Counted from the stretch's first letter, positions 7,748 to 16,443 are shown. The stretch: DNA of 64,000 nt from Microbacteriaceae bacterium PS02344 (GCA_029959905.1 JASCNZ010000004.1:37575-101574), one strand, 5' to 3'. Made by a program: numbers and translations. Notes: generated by a model from the sequence alone, not told the origin.

Positions 7748-8761
7748 TCAGGCGGACGGGCGCTCAGCAGCAGCCGTCGAGCCGCGCTCGGTGAGCACGA
7801 AGGGCGACGCGGCGGCGGGCGGCTCGGCCTCGCCCAGACGTGCGAGTACGGCGGCGGCGGCGCGCTCCCCCTGCTGCAACGGGAACTGGTCGACCGTCGT
7901 GAGGTCGAAGATCGCGCCCAGCTCGTGTCCGTCGATACCGATGACCGCGAGGTCCTCGGGCACGCGGATGCCCAGCTCCCGCGCAGCGAGGATCGCCCCG
8001 ATCGCCATCTCATCGGATGCCGCGAAGATCGCCGTCGGACGCGGCCCCTCGGCGCTCAGCAGCGCGGTCGCCGCCCGGTGCCCGCCCTGGATCGTGAAGT
8101 CGGCGACCAGCACCCGCGCCGGATCGAGGGGGATGCCGGCGGCCGCGAGCACCTGCTCGAAACCGCGACGCCGGTTGGTGGGCACGTGGAAGTCGGTGTC
8201 GAACTCGGCCCCCGCGCCGATGTAGGCGATGTCGCGGTGACCGCGCGCGACGAGATGCTCGGTCGCGAGGCGCGCGATGCCGATCTCGTCGACGGTGAGG
8301 GTGTCGAGCCCGGGATGCGGACCGCCGATCGCGATGACCGGCAGACCGAGGTCGAGCAGGCGTCGCGTCTCGTCGTCGTCGAGCTCGATCGACACGGCGA
8401 TCACCGCATCCACCCCCTGGCGGCGCAGGAACGTGTCGAACACGTGCCGCCGCACCTCGCGGTCGGGGGTGATGTTGTAGAGGCTGATGTCGTAGCCGGC
8501 GCGCATGAGGGCGGTCGAGACACCCGACAGCACCGTGCTGAAGAACCATCGGTCGAGGTAGGGCACGATCACGCCGACCGTGCGGGTGCGTCCCGACGCC
8601 AGGCTCGATGCCCGCGACGACACCACGTAGCCCAGGGCGTCGGCCGCCTCGATCACGCGCGCGCGAGTGGCGGGAGACACCGCGGCCCCTCCGCTCAGCG
8701 TGCGCGACACGGTCGCCGTCGACACGCCCGCGCGGCGGGCCACGTCGTCGATGCTCGTCAT
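7748..8761 (-). CDS. LacI-family sugar regulator
   Basis: 337 aa. The helix-turn-helix is at residues 3-22 (SIDDVARRAGVSTATVSRTL) with the hinge helix after it, followed by a periplasmic-binding-like effector domain (TVGVIVPYLDRWFFSTVLSG near 60; AIFAASDEMAIGAI near 235; AVIGIDGHELG near 270). The gene is followed on the same strand after 70 bp... in transcription order the alpha-glucosidase at 8832-10493 comes first. The probable target is the TGCAAACGCTTACA site just upstream of that glucosidase. The effector is likely an alpha-glucoside, by context only. Confidence 0.9.
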   Translation of the reverse strand: MTSIDDVARRAGVSTATVSRTLSGGAAVSPATRARVIEAADALGYVVSSRASSLASGRTRTVGVIVPYLDRWFFSTVLSGVSTALMRAGYDISLYNITPDREVRRHVFDTFLRRQGVDAVIAVSIELDDDETRRLLDLGLPVIAIGGPHPGLDTLTVDEIGIARLATEHLVARGHRDIAYIGAGAEFDTDFHVPTNRRRGFEQVLAAAGIPLDPARVLVADFTIQGGHRAATALLSAEGPRPTAIFAASDEMAIGAILAARELGIRVPEDLAVIGIDGHELGAIFDLTTVDQFPLQQGERAAAAVLARLGEAEPPAAASPFVLTERGSTAAAERPSA

Positions 8762-8831
8762 GCCGTGCCTCTCGGGTTCGGGTGCGGGGCGCGGATGCCG
8801 GGACGACGCGCGCGCCGCCCCGGCATCTGCG

Positions 8832-10493
8832 TCAGCCCCGGGTGTACCAGACGGTGGTGTCGACCGGCAGTTCCGAACCCTCGACGGGCTGGCTGGCCAG
8901 CACGATCGTCGCGTCGGCCGGCAGCGGGAGCGGCGCCGAACCCAGATTCACGAGCACGTGCACGTCACCCCGGCGGAAGGCGACCGCATCCACGCCGGCG
9001 TCCTCCCACACGAGCGATCCGGTCGCGAAGCCGAACTCGCGGCGCTTCACCAGCAGCTCCTTGTAGAGCGCGAGGGTCGAGGTCGGGTCGGCCTCCTCGG
9101 TCGAGCGGGCGAACTGCGCCCACTCCGACGGCTGGGGCAGCCACGACCGGCCGGTCTCGTTGAAGCCGTAGGCGGGGGCATCCGCGTCCCAGGGGAGCGG
9201 CACGCGGCATCCGTCGCGGCCGTACCGTTCGCCGTTCGTGCGGAACCAGGTGGGGTCCTGGCGGTACTCGTCGGGGATCTCCATCGCCTCGGGCAGGCCG
9301 AGTTCCTCGCCCTGATAGATGTACGCCGACCCCGGGAGGGCGAGCATGAGCGCCGTCGCGGCGCGACCACGGGCGAGGCCGACGACCGGGTCGGGCTTGC
9401 CTGCGGTGTTCGGTCCGATGCCCTCGCCCTGGGGGTTGTCGACCGTGAGCGCCAGGCGCGTCGCGTGACGCACGACGTCGTGGTTCGACAGCACCCAGGT
9501 GCTGGGGGCGCCGACGTTGCCGAACGCGTCGAGCGACTCGCGGATGACCGAGCGCAGCTTCTCGGCGTCCCACGGGGTCATGAGGTACGGGAAGTTGAAG
9601 GTCTGGTGCATCTCGTCGGGGCGCACCCATTCGGCGGTGCGCTCGAGCGTGGGCAGCCAGGCCTCGCCGCAGAGGGCGCGGTCGCCGTCGTACTCGGCGA
9701 GCACCTTGTGCCAGTCGCGGTAGATCTCGTGCACGCCGTCCTGGCCCCAGTACGGCACGTCGGCCTGTCCGCCGCCCATCGAGTCGGCATCCGCCGGCGG
9801 CACGTAGTCGGGCAGGCCCTCGGTCTTGATCATGCCGTGGGCCACGTCGACGCGGAATCCGTCGACGCCGCGATCGAGCCAGAAGCGCAGGATCGAGCGG
9901 AACTCCTCCTGCACCTCCTCGTTGTTCCAGTCGAAGTCGGGCTGGGTCGCGTCGAAGATGTGCAGGTACCACTGGCCGGGGGTGCCGTCCGACTCGGTCA
10001 CTCGCTGCCACATGCCGCCGCCGAACACCGACTCCCAGTTGTTGGGCGGAAGCTCGCCGTTCTCGCCGCGGCCGTCGCGGAAGATGTAGCGCGCGCGCTC
10101 GGGGCTGCCGGGGCCGGCCTTCAGCGCCTGCTGGAACCACTCGTGCTGGTCGGAGGAGTGGTTGGGCACGAGGTCGACGATCACGCGGATGCCCCGGGCG
10201 TGCGCCTCGGCGAGCATGGTGTCGAAGTCGGCGAGGGTGCCGAACAGGGGGTCGACGTCGCGGTAGTCGGCGACGTCGTAGCCCGCGTCGCGCTGCGGGC
10301 TGGTCATGAACGGGCTCAGCCAGATCGCGTCGACGCCGAGGTCCTTCAGCGCGTCGAGGCGGGCGGTGATCCCGGGGAGGTCGCCGATGCCGTCGCCCGA
10401 GGCGTCGGCGAACGAGCGCGGGTAGATCTGATAGATGACGGCGCTGCGCCACCACTCGGAACCGGGCGCGGCGAACTGTTCGAGCTGAGTCAT
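8832..10493 (-). CDS. GH13 alpha-glucosidase / oligo-1,6-glucosidase
   Basis: 553 aa, cytosolic (no signal peptide). The GH13 regions are all present: DLVPNHSSD (107-115), GFRVDVAHG with nucleophile Asp216, CGEAWLP with acid/base Glu277, and VLSNHD with Asp339. A small C-terminal beta domain follows. Such enzymes split maltose, isomaltose, sucrose or short alpha-glucans. It is transcribed with the LacI gene 70 bp downstream. The operator TGCAAACGCTTACA lies 14 bp before the start codon, which suggests repression by the LacI protein and induction by an alpha-glucoside. The exact bond specificity is not readable; trehalose synthase-like activity seems less likely because of the length. Confidence 0.92.
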   Translation of the reverse strand: MTQLEQFAAPGSEWWRSAVIYQIYPRSFADASGDGIGDLPGITARLDALKDLGVDAIWLSPFMTSPQRDAGYDVADYRDVDPLFGTLADFDTMLAEAHARGIRVIVDLVPNHSSDQHEWFQQALKAGPGSPERARYIFRDGRGENGELPPNNWESVFGGGMWQRVTESDGTPGQWYLHIFDATQPDFDWNNEEVQEEFRSILRFWLDRGVDGFRVDVAHGMIKTEGLPDYVPPADADSMGGGQADVPYWGQDGVHEIYRDWHKVLAEYDGDRALCGEAWLPTLERTAEWVRPDEMHQTFNFPYLMTPWDAEKLRSVIRESLDAFGNVGAPSTWVLSNHDVVRHATRLALTVDNPQGEGIGPNTAGKPDPVVGLARGRAATALMLALPGSAYIYQGEELGLPEAMEIPDEYRQDPTWFRTNGERYGRDGCRVPLPWDADAPAYGFNETGRSWLPQPSEWAQFARSTEEADPTSTLALYKELLVKRREFGFATGSLVWEDAGVDAVAFRRGDVHVLVNLGSAPLPLPADATIVLASQPVEGSELPVDTTVWYTRG

Positions 10494-10506
10494 GCCCCCA
10501 CCCTAT

Positions 10507-10520
10507 TGCAAACGCTTACA
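10507..10520. promoter_or_regulatory. LacI-family operator of the alpha-glucosidase
   Basis: TGCAAACGCTTACA fits the LacI/GalR consensus TGnAAnCGnTTnCA at every fixed position. It lies 14 bp upstream of the glucosidase start on the minus strand, a position where repressor would block transcription start or early elongation. Confidence 0.75.
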
Positions 10521-10530
10521 TCGCTCCGCG

Positions 10531-10575
10531 CCTCCCCACCCCGCCCCGCCCCCCCGCCCCTCCCCCCCGCCCCCG
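10531..10575 (+). other. Cytosine-rich tract (G-quadruplex-capable on minus strand)
   Basis: About 45 bp made almost only of C on the plus strand, in runs of four to seven separated by single A, G or T. The minus strand has at least five G-runs, enough for a G-quadruplex. It lies just upstream of the glucosidase promoter on that strand and 190 bp before the divergent secreted-protein gene. Confidence 0.6.
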
Positions 10576-10693
10576 TGCGGGATCAAAATTCCACCTCCGA
10601 GGGCCGTTCTCGGTGCGAAAGTGATCCCGCAGCGCGAACGACTCGTAAACGAGGGGAAATATCCTTCACAAGAGTCTTCCGCTGACCGGGTTC

Positions 10694-10753
10694 GGGATGG
10701 GAGGATCGTGGCACGACCGGGGGGCGGCGCCGTCTGCCGACCTCCCACATCCC
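10694..10753 (+). promoter_or_regulatory. Structured 5' leader of the secreted six-hairpin protein gene
   Basis: GGGATGGGAGG (10694-10704) can pair with CCTCCCACATCCC (10741-10753) with a two-base bulge, and smaller stems (GTGGCAC, GGCGGCGCC) lie inside. The ribosome site GCGAGG starts two bases after the stem and the ATG follows at 10766. A role in translation control is possible; no known riboswitch core is visible. Confidence 0.4.
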
Positions 10754-10765
10754 TGCGAGGTTGCC

Positions 10766-12031
10766 ATGTCCCGTTCTCCGCGCCGTGCCGCCGGATGGGC
10801 CGTCGCTGCCGTCCTCGTGGCTTCTGCGGTGTTCGCCGGCAGCGCCGCGACGGCCTCGATCAGCGCCGAAGCCGCCGACGATCCGGTTCCGACGACCGGG
10901 GTGCCCGACCGTACGGTGTCGATCGCCCTGGCCTACGAGTTCCTCGACGCGCGCACCGACCAGTTCTGCGACGGCGACGGCATGTGCCTGCCGCGCAGCT
11001 ACGAGGGCGGCTTCTTCACCACCCCGACGTGGGACTTCACTCCGTCGTTCGTCTACGACGACGCGCTCGTCGTGATCGCGTACACGGCGCGCGGTCTGCC
11101 CGATGACATCCGCCGTGCCGAGTCGATCGGCGAGGCGCTGCTGTTCGTGCAGGACAACGACCCGATCGGCGACGGTCGCGTGCGCACCCACTACGAGCCG
11201 CACGGCATCCGCGAGGGGCGCATGGTGATCACCGGGCCCGGCACCTTCACCGGCAACCAGGCCTGGGCCGGCCTCGCCCTGACCCGGCTCTTCCACGCGA
11301 CCGGCGACCAGCGCTACCTCGACGGGGCGCTGCGCATCGCGAACTGGATCCAGACGAACACCGCCGACATGGTGCGGGCGCCCTACGGGTATACCGGCGG
11401 ACAAACGGATGCCGGTGTCTCGCTCGAGTGGAAGTCCACCGAGCACAACAGCGACATCGCCGGCTTCTTCACGCAGCTCGCCCAGCTCACCGGCGACCAG
11501 GTCTGGGCGGAACGTGCCGCGGTCGCGGCCGACTTCGTCACCGCGATGCAGAGCGCCGACGGACACGTCGACACCGGCACCCTCAACGACGGCAGCACGG
11601 TGAACACGCGCCCGATCCCGCTCGATGCGCAGACGTGGAGCGCGCTCGCCACGGGCGACCCCCGGTACTCCACGGCGCTCGACTGGACCCTCGCGCACCT
11701 CATCGCCACCGACGGCCCGTACCGCGGCCCCGGAATCAGCGATGTCGACGTCTCGAAGGTCTGGTTCGAGGGTGCGGGGCACCTCGCCCTCGCCCTCAAG
11801 CTGCGCGCCCAGCCCGGCGACGCCGACGAGGCCGAGTCGCTGCTGGCGAGCATCCGTCTCGGGCAGCGCGACGAGCCGAACGGCGATGGCAAGGGCATCA
11901 CGGCCACCTCGACCGACGGTCTCGACTCGGGGTTCGGCGACCTCTACTACGCCAGCCTGCACACCGGCGCGACCGCCTGGTACCTGCTCGCCGAGGCCGG
12001 CGACAACCCCTTCACGCTGCCGGCCGACTGA
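10766..12031 (+). CDS. Secreted (alpha/alpha)6 six-hairpin glycosidase-like protein
   Basis: 421 aa. The N-terminus has two Arg-rich residues blocks, a hydrophobic core (AVAAVLVASAVFAGSAATA) and an Ala-x-Ala-like cleavage region near residue 38, so it is exported. The mature part has repeated helical hairpins with segments such as YDDALVVIAYTARGLPDDIR, GNQAWAGLALTRLFHATGD and SLEWKSTEHNSDIAGFFTQL, which resemble six-hairpin glycosidases and related lyases. I could not assign a GH family. A substrate Asp/Glu pair cannot be named. It stands between sugar-catabolic genes, so a role in outside polysaccharide or glycan breakdown is plausible. The ATG at 10766 is preferred because it starts the signal peptide and follows GCGAGG. 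Confidence 0.7.
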   Translation: MSRSPRRAAGWAVAAVLVASAVFAGSAATASISAEAADDPVPTTGVPDRTVSIALAYEFLDARTDQFCDGDGMCLPRSYEGGFFTTPTWDFTPSFVYDDALVVIAYTARGLPDDIRRAESIGEALLFVQDNDPIGDGRVRTHYEPHGIREGRMVITGPGTFTGNQAWAGLALTRLFHATGDQRYLDGALRIANWIQTNTADMVRAPYGYTGGQTDAGVSLEWKSTEHNSDIAGFFTQLAQLTGDQVWAERAAVAADFVTAMQSADGHVDTGTLNDGSTVNTRPIPLDAQTWSALATGDPRYSTALDWTLAHLIATDGPYRGPGISDVDVSKVWFEGAGHLALALKLRAQPGDADEAESLLASIRLGQRDEPNGDGKGITATSTDGLDSGFGDLYYASLHTGATAWYLLAEAGDNPFTLPAD

Positions 12032-12039
12032 CCGCGCCT

Positions 12040-12119
12040 GCGGGATCTCGCAGATCTGCACGATCTCGCAGGGAACGGTGGCATTCCCTGCGAGATGCGG
12101 TAGATCTGCGAGATCCCGC
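12040..12119. repeat. Intergenic palindromic repeat family 1, copy 3 (best preserved)
   Basis: Two 34-nt arms (12040-12073 and 12086-12119) pair with only four mismatches in one 5-nt block; the loop is 12 nt. The arms contain CTCGCAGATCTGCACGATCT. It occupies almost the whole gap between the convergent six-hairpin and GH20 genes and could terminate both. Confidence 0.9.
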
Positions 12120-12133
12120 GCCGGCGGCTCCCG

Positions 12134-13780
12134 TCAGCTGATGTTCGCGGTGATCCGGGCGAGGTGCGCCGCAGCCTCTTCCACGGATCGGGTGCGTCCG
12201 CTGACTCCCGGGCGCTCCTGCCACGGACGCGGCCCATCGGCGCGCCGGTACTCGACCCCGGCGGCGTCGAGACGGGCGAGGTGCGCGGTCAGACGAGGGG
12301 CGAACTCGGCGTAGTCGCGTTCCCCGCGCGTCCACAGGGCTTCGGCGACCGCGGCCAGACGGGGGAACGCGCGGTAGTCGAGTACCCGCATCGAGTCGAT
12401 GTGCTCGGTCCAGAGGTTGGCCTGGCCGCCCAGCACGTGCCGCGCTTCGTCGGCGTCGAGCTCGGCCGGAACGGGATCGAATGAGTACGCCTTCTCGAGC
12501 GTCGTCACTGTGCCGGTCGGGATCGGCTCGGTGGCGAGGTCCGACTCGCGGTAGTCGAGGTAGACCGTGTCTTCGGGGCAGGCCACGACGTCGTGCCCGG
12601 CGCGGGCGGCCCCCAGTGCTCCGACCCGCCCGCGCCAGGAGAGCACCGACGCCCCGTCGGCGAGACCTCCCTCGAGGATCTCGTCCCAACCGAGCAGTTT
12701 GCGCCCGCGCGAGGCGAGATGCTGCCCGATGCGACCGACGAACCAGCTCTGCAGCTCCTCCTCGTCGTGCACGCCGAGCTCGCGCATGCGCTCCTGCGTG
12801 CGCTCGTCTTCGACCCACTGCACTTTCGGGCATTCATCGCCGCCGATGCAGATGTACTCGGAGGGGAACAGCTCGATCACCTCGTCGAGCACCCCGCAGA
12901 GGAAGTCGATGGTCGACTCCTCGACGTTGAAGATGACGGGGTTCACGCCCCACAGGGTCCACGGGGTCGTCGGGGCGGCGTGGCCCACGCCGAGTTCCGG
13001 GTAGGCGGCGACGGCGGCCTGCGCATGGCCGGGCAGTTCGATCTCGGGCACGACCGTGATGCCCCGGGCGGCGGCGTACGCGACGATCTCGCGGATGTCG
13101 TCCTGCGTGTAGAAGCCACCGTGCGGACGGCCGTCGGCGGCGGAGCCGTGGGCCGCTCCCAGTTGGGTCTCGGGTCGCCAACCGCCCACCTCGGTCAGTC
13201 GCGGGTATCGGGTGATCTCGACGCGCCACCCCTGGTCGTCGGTGAGGTGCAGGTGCAGCGTGTTGAGGCGATGCATGGCCAGCAGGTCGATGAAGCGCAG
13301 CACGTCGCGGGTGGGAGCGAAGTGACGGACGACGTCGAGCATCGCGCCGCGCCACGGGAACTTCGGTTCGTCGTCGACCTGTACGAGCGGCGCCGTCCAG
13401 CGTGTGTCGCCGACAGGGGAGCGACGGTGCACCGCGGCGGGGAACAGCTGCAGCAGGGCTTGGGCCGCCCAGTGCCCGCCGCGCGGAGTGGAGGCCGTCA
13501 GCATCGCGGAGCGCCGTGTCGTCTCGAGCGTGAACCCTTCGGGCGCGAGTGTCGCATCGACGTCGAAGCGGATGCGCGGGGCGTCTCCCTCGGTGTCTGG
13601 CACGTCGGTCCCGTCGACCGAGATCGGCAGGACGAAGCCCGTCGAGGCGCGCAGTCGCTCTTGCAGCCTGAGCACTGGTTCGAGCAGGTCGGGGTGGGTC
13701 GAGAGGCGGGCGTCGGGGGATAGCGCGAATTCCCCGGGCGAGATTGTCGAGGTCTGAGGTCGGGGCAGAAGCGTGGGCAT
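12134..13780 (-). CDS. GH20 beta-N-acetylhexosaminidase
   Basis: 548 aa. An N-terminal GH20b-type domain (1-~140) precedes the catalytic barrel. Substrate-assisted catalysis residues are visible in IGGDECPK (Asp315, Glu316); HLTDDQGWRVEI (177-189) and EIELPGHAQA (246-255) are other GH20 signatures; aromatic WGVNP and LWTEH lie in the sugar pocket. It removes terminal beta-GlcNAc or GalNAc. No signal peptide is seen, so it probably acts on imported chitobiose-type sugars. It is divergent from the ABC importer at 14041-17298, and tandem operator-like repeats lie in the shared promoter region, which makes a common regulon with the two ROK genes likely. Confidence 0.93.
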   Translation of the reverse strand: MPTLLPRPQTSTISPGEFALSPDARLSTHPDLLEPVLRLQERLRASTGFVLPISVDGTDVPDTEGDAPRIRFDVDATLAPEGFTLETTRRSAMLTASTPRGGHWAAQALLQLFPAAVHRRSPVGDTRWTAPLVQVDDEPKFPWRGAMLDVVRHFAPTRDVLRFIDLLAMHRLNTLHLHLTDDQGWRVEITRYPRLTEVGGWRPETQLGAAHGSAADGRPHGGFYTQDDIREIVAYAAARGITVVPEIELPGHAQAAVAAYPELGVGHAAPTTPWTLWGVNPVIFNVEESTIDFLCGVLDEVIELFPSEYICIGGDECPKVQWVEDERTQERMRELGVHDEEELQSWFVGRIGQHLASRGRKLLGWDEILEGGLADGASVLSWRGRVGALGAARAGHDVVACPEDTVYLDYRESDLATEPIPTGTVTTLEKAYSFDPVPAELDADEARHVLGGQANLWTEHIDSMRVLDYRAFPRLAAVAEALWTRGERDYAEFAPRLTAHLARLDAAGVEYRRADGPRPWQERPGVSGRTRSVEEAAAHLARITANIS

Positions 13781-13817
13781 TTTCGTGTGTTCTCCTGGGC
13801 TATTCGGAAGGGCGCGA

Positions 13818-13864
13818 ATTAGTTGGTTTCATGACCTAATAGTTAGTAAACAAAGTGACCTAAT
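13818..13864. promoter_or_regulatory. Two tandem 23-bp operator-like repeats
   Basis: Copy 1 (13818-13840) and copy 2 (13842-13864) share TTAGT at the left and TGACCTAAT at the right, separated by nine variable bases; the period is 24 bp. Each is an imperfect inverted repeat (TTAG...CTAA). They lie 38-84 bp upstream of the GH20 start, in an AT-rich island. The best candidate binders are the two ROK proteins encoded downstream. Confidence 0.65.
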
Positions 13865-13948
13865 TTTCAGATCAGAAGGGTGGTACACCCGGCAACAGCG
13901 CCGTCATCACGCGGAAATATAACAGTTGTACATTTGCCAACATAAACA

Positions 13949-13978
13949 TTGACAAGCGATATGCAACAGATGTGTACT
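13949..13978 (+). promoter_or_regulatory. Probable promoter of the amino-sugar ABC operon
   Basis: TTGACA at 13949-13954 and TGTACT at 13973-13978 are separated by 18 bp. AAGGAG at 14029-14034 precedes the GTG start at 14041. The region 13781-14040 is clearly lower in GC than the genes on either side. Confidence 0.55.
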
Positions 13979-14040
13979 AACTTCGGCGAACGACACATCG
14001 AGGTATCGTTCGCGGTAATCCACCTACCAAGGAGAGTTAA

Positions 14041-15360
14041 GTGGCAATCAGGAAAATGACGGCGATCGGGGCGATGGGCATTGCCACGGCTCTCGCGCTG
14101 ACCGCGTGCTCGGGATCGGCCGGCGGCAACGCGGCAGCACCCAGCGATGGCAAGGTGCCCGAGGTCGATGGGGCGGGTGAGAAGATCACCGTCTGGGTGA
14201 TGCAGAACGACTACAGCGCCGAGACCCTCGACGCGATCAACGCCAAGTTCACCGAGCTCACCGGGGCCGAGGTCAGCGTGCAGTCGCAGACCTGGGACGG
14301 CATCACCACCAAGATCACCACGGCGCTCGCCACCGACACCCCGCCCGACGTGCTCGACGTCGGCAACACCCAGATCGCCAGCTACGCGGCGAACGGCGGA
14401 CTGCTCGACCTCACGCCGTACCAGGACGATCTCGCCCAGGACCAGACCTGGCTCGACGGCCTGGTCGACCCTGCGACGGTCGACGGCAGCCTCTACGGTG
14501 TGCCCGGCTTCGCCGGGGCCAGGGCGGTCATCTACAACAAGAAGATGTGGGCGGATGCCGGCGTCACCGAAGCCCCGAAGACCTACGACGAGCTGACGGC
14601 TGCACTCGACAAGGTGAAGGCCGCCAACGCGCAGACTCCCGACTTCTCGGCGTTCTACCTGCCGGGACAGTACTTCTACGCCGGCATGCAGTTCGTCTGG
14701 GATGCGGGCGGCGACATCGCCTCGCAGAAGGACGGGGAGTGGGCGTCGGGATTCTCCTCCGATGAGGCGCAGGAGGGACTCGAGGCGTTCCAGACGTTCC
14801 AGAACTCGTACTCGACCGCGGCCTCGGCGACGCTCGACGTCTTCGAGCCGAACCAGAGCCAACTCTTCGCCGACGGCAAGACGTCTGCGATCCTGAACAC
14901 CAACACCGCCGCGATCCTGAAGGTCAACCCGGCGCTCGAGGCCGATCTCGGCACCTTCCCCTTCCCCGGCATCTCCGGCGACCTGCAGCCGGTCATGCTC
15001 GGGGGATCCGATTGGGCGGTGCCCGCCAAGTCGAAGCACGCCGACCTGGCCCTGAACTGGGTGAAGATCGCGGCGAGCCCCGAGATCCAGCGCGAGTTCG
15101 TCGTGGGCGTCGACAAGTGGATCCCGAACAGCGTCGAGGGGATCGAGTTCGCCCAGGAGACGCTCGACGACGTGCGGTCGAGCTTCTTCACCGCGGCCCT
15201 CACGTCGAAGGCCACGCCGGCCAACGCCAACTGGACCACGATCGAGAGCAACAAGGACATCAACAGCCTGTTCTCGGCCGTGGCCTCCGGATCGAAGAGC
15301 ATCGAAGACGCGGCCGCCGACTACGACGACGCCGCCGACAAGACGCTCAACACCCCGTGA
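14041..15360 (+). CDS. Sugar ABC transporter substrate-binding lipoprotein (amino-sugar type)
   Basis: 439 aa, family 1 extracellular solute-binding protein. A lipoprotein signal ends in the lipobox LTAC at Cys23 (ALALTACSGSAGG). The mature part has KITVWVMQNDYSAETLDAIN, DTPPDVLDVGNTQIASYA and GVPGFAGARAVIYNKKMWAD, typical of DasA/NgcE-like and other CUT1 binding proteins. GTG is the start because AAGGAG stands 6-7 bases before it. The gene begins an operon with two permeases and two ROK regulators and is divergent from GH20 hexosaminidase, so chitobiose, GlcNAc or another hexosamine sugar is the likely ligand. There is no ATPase gene here; a shared MsiK-like ATPase encoded elsewhere is usual. 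Confidence 0.9.
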   Translation: MAIRKMTAIGAMGIATALALTACSGSAGGNAAAPSDGKVPEVDGAGEKITVWVMQNDYSAETLDAINAKFTELTGAEVSVQSQTWDGITTKITTALATDTPPDVLDVGNTQIASYAANGGLLDLTPYQDDLAQDQTWLDGLVDPATVDGSLYGVPGFAGARAVIYNKKMWADAGVTEAPKTYDELTAALDKVKAANAQTPDFSAFYLPGQYFYAGMQFVWDAGGDIASQKDGEWASGFSSDEAQEGLEAFQTFQNSYSTAASATLDVFEPNQSQLFADGKTSAILNTNTAAILKVNPALEADLGTFPFPGISGDLQPVMLGGSDWAVPAKSKHADLALNWVKIAASPEIQREFVVGVDKWIPNSVEGIEFAQETLDDVRSSFFTAALTSKATPANANWTTIESNKDINSLFSAVASGSKSIEDAAADYDDAADKTLNTP

Positions 15361-15365
15361 TACCA

Positions 15366-15400
15366 GGGGATGCCGCGCGGACGACCCGCGCGGCATCCCC
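15366..15400 (+). other. Perfect 15-bp hairpin between binding-protein and permease genes
   Basis: GGGGATGCCGCGCGG (15366-15380) pairs exactly with CCGCGCGGCATCCCC (15386-15400) around a 5-nt loop, six bases after the stop. There is no T-run. Such stems after a binding-protein gene commonly lower downstream expression or protect the 3' end of the upstream message. Confidence 0.75.
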
Positions 15401-15458
15401 GCCTCCGACCCCGACTGCCGCCGCGCGGCACGCCGCCGACCCGACGAAAGGCGAGTCC

Positions 15459-16442
15459 TTGGTCACCACCTCCGTGGAGTCCCCGCCGACGCCTCCCACC
15501 CGCACCGCCCGCCCCGTGCGCCCCGCGCCGAGGCCCCGCTCCCGCAGCCTCACCCGCTCGGCGGCCCCCTTCTGGCTGCTGACCCCGGCCGGCCTGATGA
15601 TCGTGTTCGTCACGCTGCTGCCGATCGGGTTCCTCGTGTTCACGTCGTTCACGAACTACAACCAGCGCACGCTCTTCACCGGCGCCTTCGACATCGTGGG
15701 CTTCGACCAGTACGCCGCCGTGCTGACCGATCGGGAGTTCTGGCTCTCGCTCCTGCGCACGCTCGTCTTCACCGCCGCCCTCGTGATCGGCAGCGTCGCC
15801 ATCGGCGCCGGCATGTCGCACCTCATGACTCGGTTGCCCTCGGCCCTGCGCCACGTGACCACGGTCGTGCTCATCCTCGCGTGGGCCATGCCGAACGTCG
15901 CCTCGTCGATCGTCTGGTCGTGGCTGTTCCAGCCCCAGTACGGGGTGATCAACTGGATGCTGACGCAACTCGGCATCTTCGGTGACATGACCAGTCGCGA
16001 CTGGGCCTCCGACCCCGTCCTCGCCTGGGTGTGCATCTGGCTGCTCGTCGTGTGGGGCGCGGTGCCGTTCATCGCTCTGACGCTGTACGCGGCCGAGACC
16101 CAGGTCGCGGTCGAGTTGAAAGAGGCGGCGCGTCTCGATGGAGCATCCGAATGGCGCATCTACCGCGTCGTCGTGCTGCCGTCGATCGCCCCCACGATCC
16201 TGCTCGTCACCATGCTGTCGATCATCTGGGACTTCAACGTCTTCAACCAGATCTGGCTCATCTCCGAGGGTGGTCCAAACGGAGCGACGTCGACCCTCGG
16301 CGTGTTCACATACACGACGGCGTTCTCGGGCAACCTGCAGATCGGCGCGGGCTCGGCCATCGCCGTCGCATCGACCATCATCCTCGCGGTGCTCAGCGCC
16401 GTGTACATCCGTCAGCTCGTGCGCACGGGAGAGGACCTCTGA
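15459..16442 (+). CDS. Sugar ABC transporter permease 1 (MalF/LacF type)
   Basis: 327 aa with six predicted membrane spans, starting with FWLLTPAGLMIVFVTLLPIG. The EAA loop, which contacts the ATPase, reads EAARLDGASEWRIYRVVVLP near residue 225. I chose TTG at 15459 as start because AAAGG lies 7 bases upstream; GTG at 15474 is the alternative, and no ATG is available. The N-terminus is Pro/Arg-rich, common in actinobacterial CUT1 permeases. It forms the channel with the next gene for the binding protein at 14041-15360. Confidence 0.88.
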   Translation: MVTTSVESPPTPPTRTARPVRPAPRPRSRSLTRSAAPFWLLTPAGLMIVFVTLLPIGFLVFTSFTNYNQRTLFTGAFDIVGFDQYAAVLTDREFWLSLLRTLVFTAALVIGSVAIGAGMSHLMTRLPSALRHVTTVVLILAWAMPNVASSIVWSWLFQPQYGVINWMLTQLGIFGDMTSRDWASDPVLAWVCIWLLVVWGAVPFIALTLYAAETQVAVELKEAARLDGASEWRIYRVVVLPSIAPTILLVTMLSIIWDFNVFNQIWLISEGGPNGATSTLGVFTYTTAFSGNLQIGAGSAIAVASTIILAVLSAVYIRQLVRTGEDL

Positions 16443-16443
16443 C

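Noticed and set aside
8667..10685. Plus-strand frame of 672 aa over the GH13 gene
   Set aside because: All GH13 catalytic motifs are on the minus strand; the plus frame is a shadow.
13867..15396. Long minus-strand reading frame (509 aa) over the amino-sugar binding protein
   Set aside because: Arg/Gly/Val-rich translation without any domain; it is the antisense shadow of the clear lipoprotein gene, as expected at 70 percent GC.
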